From positions 1 through 23,668 of the IMG/VR virus record IMGVR_UViG_3300015242_000041: DNA of 23,668 nucleotides; one strand, written 5' to 3'. The notes under the pieces were generated by a model. The model was not told the origin of the DNA and made no database searches. It saw nothing but the letters and a program-made list of their open reading frames with translations. How positions within the stretch are numbered: position 1 is the stretch's first letter; the number at the start of each line of letters is the position of its first letter. Below are positions 19,469 through 23,668 of this stretch, piece by piece. This DNA is from a virus. The position numbers and the translations under genes are program-made.

Positions 19469-20466
19469 TAGCCAGCTTCCTCAATAAGCCTATCTAGTTC
19501 ATCCGGAGACAAATCATTTATGCCCGCGGTTTCTTCATTCCTTCTTTTTTCTTGCTCATATCTGATTGCGTTTGCTTTCATTTCTGCATCGGCATCTTTT
19601 TTCTTTACCTTATATCCTTTGCCACTCATTACGTCAGTACGCGCCTTTGCGCCTTCCTTAATCCATTCATTTAAATATTTCTGAGTTTTAGCATACACGT
19701 CTTTATTGACAGCCGTTCTAAATACATTAACATTACCCAAAGATTTTTCTTGCATATCCTTTAAGGCTTCCTGAGCATTGCTGCCTCCAAGAATTCGAGT
19801 GCGAGTGCCTGCAATTTCTGACTGCATGGCGCGCCTTGCTAAGAATCTAGCTTGCTTGTCGGGATTCAGCCCCTTAATTTGATCGGCTACTTGGCTAGGA
19901 GAGTACCCCAAGAAATAATCATTATAATCCTCAAGACCTTCTTCCATGAGGTTTTCAAGGACATCTAGTTCTGCTACATAACCTTTAGTTGAATTAATGT
20001 CGCTTCTATTTCTGCCTGTGGCGGGATATAATTTTTCTGCCGTATCAACATCATAACCTTCCTTCCTTTTCATATCCTTATATTGCTCAAAGGTTCCGTT
20101 GTTATTGATAAAGGCCGCCGCTTCAGCCGGATCGCCTCCAAACCCGTTTACTTGAGCAAGTATGTCTGAGCGCGTGTCTATAGGTAAATTTCTCCATATT
20201 CCTCCGCTGCCAGCACTTTTACTTCCGGCTTTTTCAAGATAGGCAATCTTGGCCTTTTGCATTTGTTCTAAATACTTGTTGGTAATCTCACCCGCATCCA
20301 GCTTTTGCTTACCAAGCATCATTTCTTGGGCAGCCTTCTCCTGCTCTTTCTGATGATTCTGTACGCCTTGATAAGCGCCAATCGCATTCTGAGCGAAGTC
20401 ACCGATGCCCTTATAGGCATCTTTCTGCATAGGTGCCTGCATCCAGTTAGGCAGATTTAAGGGCAT
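19468..20466 (-). CDS. DNA-ejection protein (P22 gp20 position)
   Basis: This 332-residue protein starts at ATG 20466, two bases past the end of the previous gene. The N-terminus (NLPNWMQAPMQKDAYKGIGD, then AIGAYQGVQNHQKEQEKAAQ) has the Ala/Gln-rich helical look of internal virion proteins. The middle is charged and helical, and the C-terminus has a coiled-coil-like stretch ending DLSPDELDRLIEEAG. No enzyme motif is seen. It overlaps the next gene. By order it corresponds to P22 gp20 (471 residues), though shorter. Confidence 0.6.
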   Translation of the reverse strand: MPLNLPNWMQAPMQKDAYKGIGDFAQNAIGAYQGVQNHQKEQEKAAQEMMLGKQKLDAGEITNKYLEQMQKAKIAYLEKAGSKSAGSGGIWRNLPIDTRSDILAQVNGFGGDPAEAAAFINNNGTFEQYKDMKRKEGYDVDTAEKLYPATGRNRSDINSTKGYVAELDVLENLMEEGLEDYNDYFLGYSPSQVADQIKGLNPDKQARFLARRAMQSEIAGTRTRILGGSNAQEALKDMQEKSLGNVNVFRTAVNKDVYAKTQKYLNEWIKEGAKARTDVMSGKGYKVKKKDADAEMKANAIRYEQEKRRNEETAGINDLSPDELDRLIEEAG

Positions 20467-20467
20467 A

Positions 20468-21184
20468 TCAGAATCCTCCCTGACCTAATCTTTGCCATAC
20501 GCTAGACATTCCTTGCCCAGCGCCTTTATAAGGATTCCCGCCACCAAAGCCATTCATGCTTCCATCCATAGGTTGCTGCACAGGCTGTTGTTGAGGTTGC
20601 TGCGGCCTGCGCCCCATATAAGCGCCGCCCAGCGTGCCAATCATATTCATGAGCGCATTTCGCCTGTCACTTCGGAGTTGATTCTTTTGAGCCTGTCCTT
20701 GATAGGCTAGCTGCCCTTGATTGCCCAATAGATTGCCCATCCAATCTGCCGCTTGCATTCCTCTGTTGGACTGAGCCTCAGCCCCATACATGCCCTGTTG
20801 CTGTGACTGCAAAGCATTCTGAATGAATTGCTGCATGTCCCCGCCCAGCAACCCCCGAATCATGTCAGCCTGACCTTGTTGGTCAAAGTCTGTGCCGGAG
20901 AACCCCCCATGGGCCGCTGAATTACGAGCACCCTTAAGCATTTCTTGCTGCTTGTACTTATAGCCCTCAGAGGGATTATAATTGCTCATAACCTGATTCA
21001 AGAAGGCGCTCGGGTCTTTAGCCTGCTGGTTATAGACAGACGATAATCCTTGTTGTGCGTCTAGCCCTTGTTGCATATAGGGCGATACATTCTGCTCACC
21101 AATTTGCCTGGCCTGATTAAGATAAGGCATCGCAGCGTCAGCAGGATTTTGCCCTGAACCGAATAATGATTTAAATAATCCCAT
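20468..21184 (-). CDS. Gln/Gly-rich DNA-ejection protein (P22 gp7 position)
   Basis: This 238-residue protein starts at ATG 21184. It begins GLFKSLFGSGQNPADAAMPY, a frequent start of phage internal proteins. The body is very rich in Gln, Gly, Met and Ala (LGGDMQQFIQNALQSQQQG), with an A-A-H-G-G-F-S-G-T motif, and a Pro/Gln linker (RRPQQPQQQPVQQP) before a Gly-rich tail. P22 gp7 is similar in size (229) and position. It is probably the first protein released on infection. Confidence 0.65.
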   Translation of the reverse strand: MGLFKSLFGSGQNPADAAMPYLNQARQIGEQNVSPYMQQGLDAQQGLSSVYNQQAKDPSAFLNQVMSNYNPSEGYKYKQQEMLKGARNSAAHGGFSGTDFDQQGQADMIRGLLGGDMQQFIQNALQSQQQGMYGAEAQSNRGMQAADWMGNLLGNQGQLAYQGQAQKNQLRSDRRNALMNMIGTLGGAYMGRRPQQPQQQPVQQPMDGSMNGFGGGNPYKGAGQGMSSVWQRLGQGGF

Positions 21185-21195
21185 TGTAATTCCTT

Positions 21196-21495
21196 TTACG
21201 GATATGAAGTCGTCGTAAACTTTACGAGAGAGCCGCTTATTTTACCAACATAGCACGGTGGAGAGGCATCAACCAAAAACCAAAGAGTGCCATCTGACAT
21301 CAAATTTGCAAGCGTACCTGTGCTTCCATCCTGAAGCGTCACAATATCAACCGTGAGCTGCGCATTGGTGAGCTGAGGCACTGTCCATCCATTATCCGAT
21401 AAACTGTCCTGCAAGTTCTGATTCAATTCTGCATTATAGTTCTCATCGCCTGAGGAGGGATTCTGTGGGTTGGTAATGTAGCTGGGTACATTCAT
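21196..21495 (-). CDS. Small structural protein after the gp10-like gene
   Basis: This 99-residue protein starts at ATG 21495, overlapping the previous stop (ATGA). A disordered N-terminus (NPQNPSSGDENYNAELNQNL) leads to beta-strand-rich sequence (GWTVPQLTNAQL, GTLWFLVDASPPCYVGKISG). In P22 this place holds the tail needle (gp26), but this protein is much too short and lacks a trimeric coiled coil. It may be a tail-closure or adaptor protein; unrecognised. Confidence 0.55.
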   Translation of the reverse strand: MNVPSYITNPQNPSSGDENYNAELNQNLQDSLSDNGWTVPQLTNAQLTVDIVTLQDGSTGTLANLMSDGTLWFLVDASPPCYVGKISGSLVKFTTTSYP

Positions 21496-23078
21496 TCGCG
21501 TATCTCCATGCTACAAGGGCCTACAACGACGCGTGCTGTGCTCCAAAATCTAAACTTGAAGGTAATCGTATTGCAGGCACCCAAAGAATCCCAATGCAGG
21601 ATATTCTGCCTATATCCAATGGGATTTAAATCACGCCCTACGGTATTGCTCCACGTAACGCCAGAGTCTTTTGAAATAGATAAATCGACGCGTGGCTGAT
21701 AAGGCATTGTATAGGACGAGCCACCACCCCAGGAATCCTCTGTAATAATCGGTACGCCCCATTCGGATAGCACCAGGTCACCCTGCTCTGTGATGACATA
21801 AGTTATGTTTCCAGGAGGCAATGCGTTGGGGTCTTGTCCCTGTTCTATCGTCAGCGTCAGGCGATTAACCACAAAACGATCACTGTTGGGCTGAATCATA
21901 TTGTCTGTAATCCGGATGCGCTGCATGTCGAAGACGAGTAATGGATCGGCCTGTCCAGGAGTATTCTCATTAATAACGGTGATATCCGTGTCAATTGAAT
22001 AGATAGAGGCATTGTTAATAGAGGCGAAATACGTTTGCTGATTAAAATAGGCGTACTGCCTGGCAGGGTGATAGTTTAAATACTGGTCGGATAAGTGAAA
22101 GAATTTCTTGCTCTCAAAGTCGAAAGCTAAGGTCAGGTTATCCTGTGGATCGAAAAAGGTAATCTGATAAAACAAATGCCCGTCAACCCGAGAGAATAAC
22201 GCCGTAGACTTATCAGGCCGCTTTAAGGTGCCCATGACATAGTCGATACCGTCCGTTGATACAGGGGTGGCTCCTTGGCCCGCGTAGACCATGATAACGG
22301 GGGCATTCTCGGCATTAACAGCCAGCCACATAATGAAATTATCAGATGCCGCGATGGTAGACACAGAGATGCAGCCATAATCGACAGAGATAGAATTTAC
22401 GCGACGGTAGTTCTGAAGGCCGCCAATCTGTGTGTGAACCTCACAAACTGAGGTGCCAAACACCAAGACGTTGGCCGACTGGGCTGGTATACGGATGACG
22501 GCAATGGCATAGTCAGGCTTAGTTTGAAGGGCCAACTGGCTAATCTGGACGATGGTTGTGGGTGTGCTAAAACCATAGGCATACCAAGCGGCTCCATTTG
22601 AAGTGGTGTTCCCGTTTCCAAAGAGGAAATAGGTGTTGTGATAGGTGACGTATTTAGGGATAAGGCCGCCGCCCACGCTCTGGATAGTGATGTTTGGGGG
22701 CAGCGTATAGTTGTATATGTACGCATTCACGCCATCGACGATACAAATTTGGCTATTGAGGTTCTCGTCCATAAAGACCTCACCTGTATTAGAGGCAAGG
22801 TTTCCGATTAGAATGGCGCCAAGGGCGGTGTTAAGCTGATAGACCTGACTGTTAACGACAGCAAGCATGAATCCACCACGGATACTGCGGAAGATACCGC
22901 GACCTTCACCTGAAGGGAGTAGTTTGGCGACGACTTGATAGCCGGGGTAATTAATCAGCCACTGATCGCTGACGAAAAGATTGTACGTCTTTTCGGACGA
23001 TATTTTTGCATACCTGCCGAATGAACTGCTCCCAATCGCTGCAACCGGTACGTCTTGTCCTTGGGTTGTTTTCGTCAT
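21492..23078 (-). CDS. P22 gp10-like tail hub / packaged-DNA stabilisation protein
   Basis: This 528-residue protein starts at ATG 23078, overlapping the stop of the upstream endonuclease gene. It is similar in length to P22 gp10 (472). The start matches in pattern (E-K-T-Y-N-L-F-V-S-D, then Y-P-G-Y), followed by repeated WD-like beta strands through the middle and an end resembling gp10: N-T-I-T-F-K-F-R-F-W, then V-V-V-G-P-C-S-M-E-I-R-E beside gp10's I-G-F-K-L-R-V and L-S-G-C-Q-I-R-L-E. gp10 forms the tail hub that closes the portal after DNA packaging. It anchors the P22-like reading of the genes that follow. The comparison is from memory. Confidence 0.75.
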   Translation of the reverse strand: MTKTTQGQDVPVAAIGSSSFGRYAKISSEKTYNLFVSDQWLINYPGYQVVAKLLPSGEGRGIFRSIRGGFMLAVVNSQVYQLNTALGAILIGNLASNTGEVFMDENLNSQICIVDGVNAYIYNYTLPPNITIQSVGGGLIPKYVTYHNTYFLFGNGNTTSNGAAWYAYGFSTPTTIVQISQLALQTKPDYAIAVIRIPAQSANVLVFGTSVCEVHTQIGGLQNYRRVNSISVDYGCISVSTIAASDNFIMWLAVNAENAPVIMVYAGQGATPVSTDGIDYVMGTLKRPDKSTALFSRVDGHLFYQITFFDPQDNLTLAFDFESKKFFHLSDQYLNYHPARQYAYFNQQTYFASINNASIYSIDTDITVINENTPGQADPLLVFDMQRIRITDNMIQPNSDRFVVNRLTLTIEQGQDPNALPPGNITYVITEQGDLVLSEWGVPIITEDSWGGGSSYTMPYQPRVDLSISKDSGVTWSNTVGRDLNPIGYRQNILHWDSLGACNTITFKFRFWSTARVVVGPCSMEIRE

Positions 23079-23668
23079 TCTGAAGTTTCTCTATGATGTT
23101 CTAGGTACGCTATCGCGCGAAAGAGGCGCTCTACATCATCCTCAAACTTTCCAAGACCAGTATTGCATCCATGACACAAAAGAGCCCGAACATTATTTGT
23201 TTCGTGACAGTGGTCTACCGTTAATCTCGCCACGTCTCCACTCCTATTCTTTCTTGTCTCTGGCCTGCAACATATGTCACATAAATTCTTTTGGTCTTCA
23301 AACATTTTGTCGTACTGGTCTTGAGTAAGGCCATACATCCGTATAATTTCTTTAGTATTCAGCTCTTTCTTGCCATATTTCTCTACCTTTATTTGATAGG
23401 CTTTTTTATGGATATTTTCCCATTTTTCAGGATTTCTAGCTCTATCCTCTGCCATCTTAGCGTTAAACCATTCTCGATTATTATTACGTTTAGTATTAGC
23501 GGAAGCCCTGTGACATTGTTTGCATCTTCCCTTTGTCCCAATGTCCTCTGGCTTTAATTTTCCATGATGCTTGCAAACCATTCCATCGCGCCACGTGCGC
23601 TCATTAACGCATTTTCCACATCGATAAGTCCATTCGCCTTTATATCTTGGATCTTTCTTAACGCTATG
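23075..23668 (-). CDS. Second Endonuclease VII-family homing endonuclease (5' end outside window)
   Basis: The frame is open through the right edge, so the true start lies outside; at least 197 residues are visible. The upstream part adds a zinc-ribbon-like YRCGKC and DGMVCKHHG. The C-terminal half is the Endonuclease VII fold: C-D-I-C, catalytic D-H-C-H, then A-L-L-C-H-G-C-N-T-G-L-G and a final helix. It lies in the same orientation as the late genes and its stop overlaps the gp10-like start (ATGA), so it is co-transcribed and probably translationally coupled. It is a relative of the gene at 8481. Confidence 0.85.
   Translation of the reverse strand, partial: HSVKKDPRYKGEWTYRCGKCVNERTWRDGMVCKHHGKLKPEDIGTKGRCKQCHRASANTKRNNNREWFNAKMAEDRARNPEKWENIHKKAYQIKVEKYGKKELNTKEIIRMYGLTQDQYDKMFEDQKNLCDICCRPETRKNRSGDVARLTVDHCHETNNVRALLCHGCNTGLGKFEDDVERLFRAIAYLEHHRETSE

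Noticed and set aside
1-23668. Integrase, attachment sites, CRISPR array, tRNA or rRNA genes
   Set aside because: Looked for and not seen; whether the phage is temperate cannot be decided from this window.

Overview
The window is part of a tailed-phage (podovirus-type) genome, free or integrated, of moderate G+C. The main evidence is a right-hand, minus-strand late block: a P22 gp10-like tail-hub protein, a small protein, three successive genes in the positions of P22 ejection proteins gp7/gp20/gp16, a run of fibre or fibre-accessory proteins, several tiny basic proteins and an endolysin. Terminase, portal and capsid genes are not present and would be expected beyond the right edge. The host cannot be named; the ribosome binding sites and promoters look ordinary for a proteobacterium. 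No integrase, tRNA, rRNA or CRISPR array was seen.

Layout. Positions 1-48 hold the tail of a plus-strand gene, converging on a small minus-strand gene with putative zinc ligands (32-268). After a gene-poor, structured region (269-510) comes a plus-strand cassette of five unrecognised, mostly membrane proteins (511-2398) that ends in a stem-loop terminator. A minus-strand recombination operon follows (3668 to 2387): an ERF-family single-strand annealing protein and three small proteins. Divergent from ERF is a plus-strand control and replication block (3749-6928): ribbon-helix-helix (RHH) regulators, a winged-helix-like protein, an O-like replication initiator with iteron-like repeats inside its gene, a third RHH protein and several very small genes. 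The minus-strand lysis region (8284 to 6827) converges on it. An Endonuclease VII-type homing endonuclease gene sits at 8481-9041 in the opposite orientation to the late genes, with its own sigma70-like promoter. A second, cut by the right edge, sits directly upstream of the gp10-like gene and overlaps its start codon.

How it fits together. ERF and the O-like initiator form the early DNA metabolism module, probably switched by the RHH proteins in the divergent 3669-3748 control region. The late genes run leftward, many with overlapping stop and start codons, so they are probably one long transcript: hub, ejection proteins, fibres, then lysis.

Most novel candidates: the five-gene membrane cassette, whose last protein ends in a CaaX-like tetrapeptide; a two-helix membrane protein nested out of frame inside a regulator gene; several micro-membrane ORFs of 19-31 codons; and fibre repeats whose protein is conserved while almost every third base differs. 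All functional statements come from reading motifs by eye; no database search was run.
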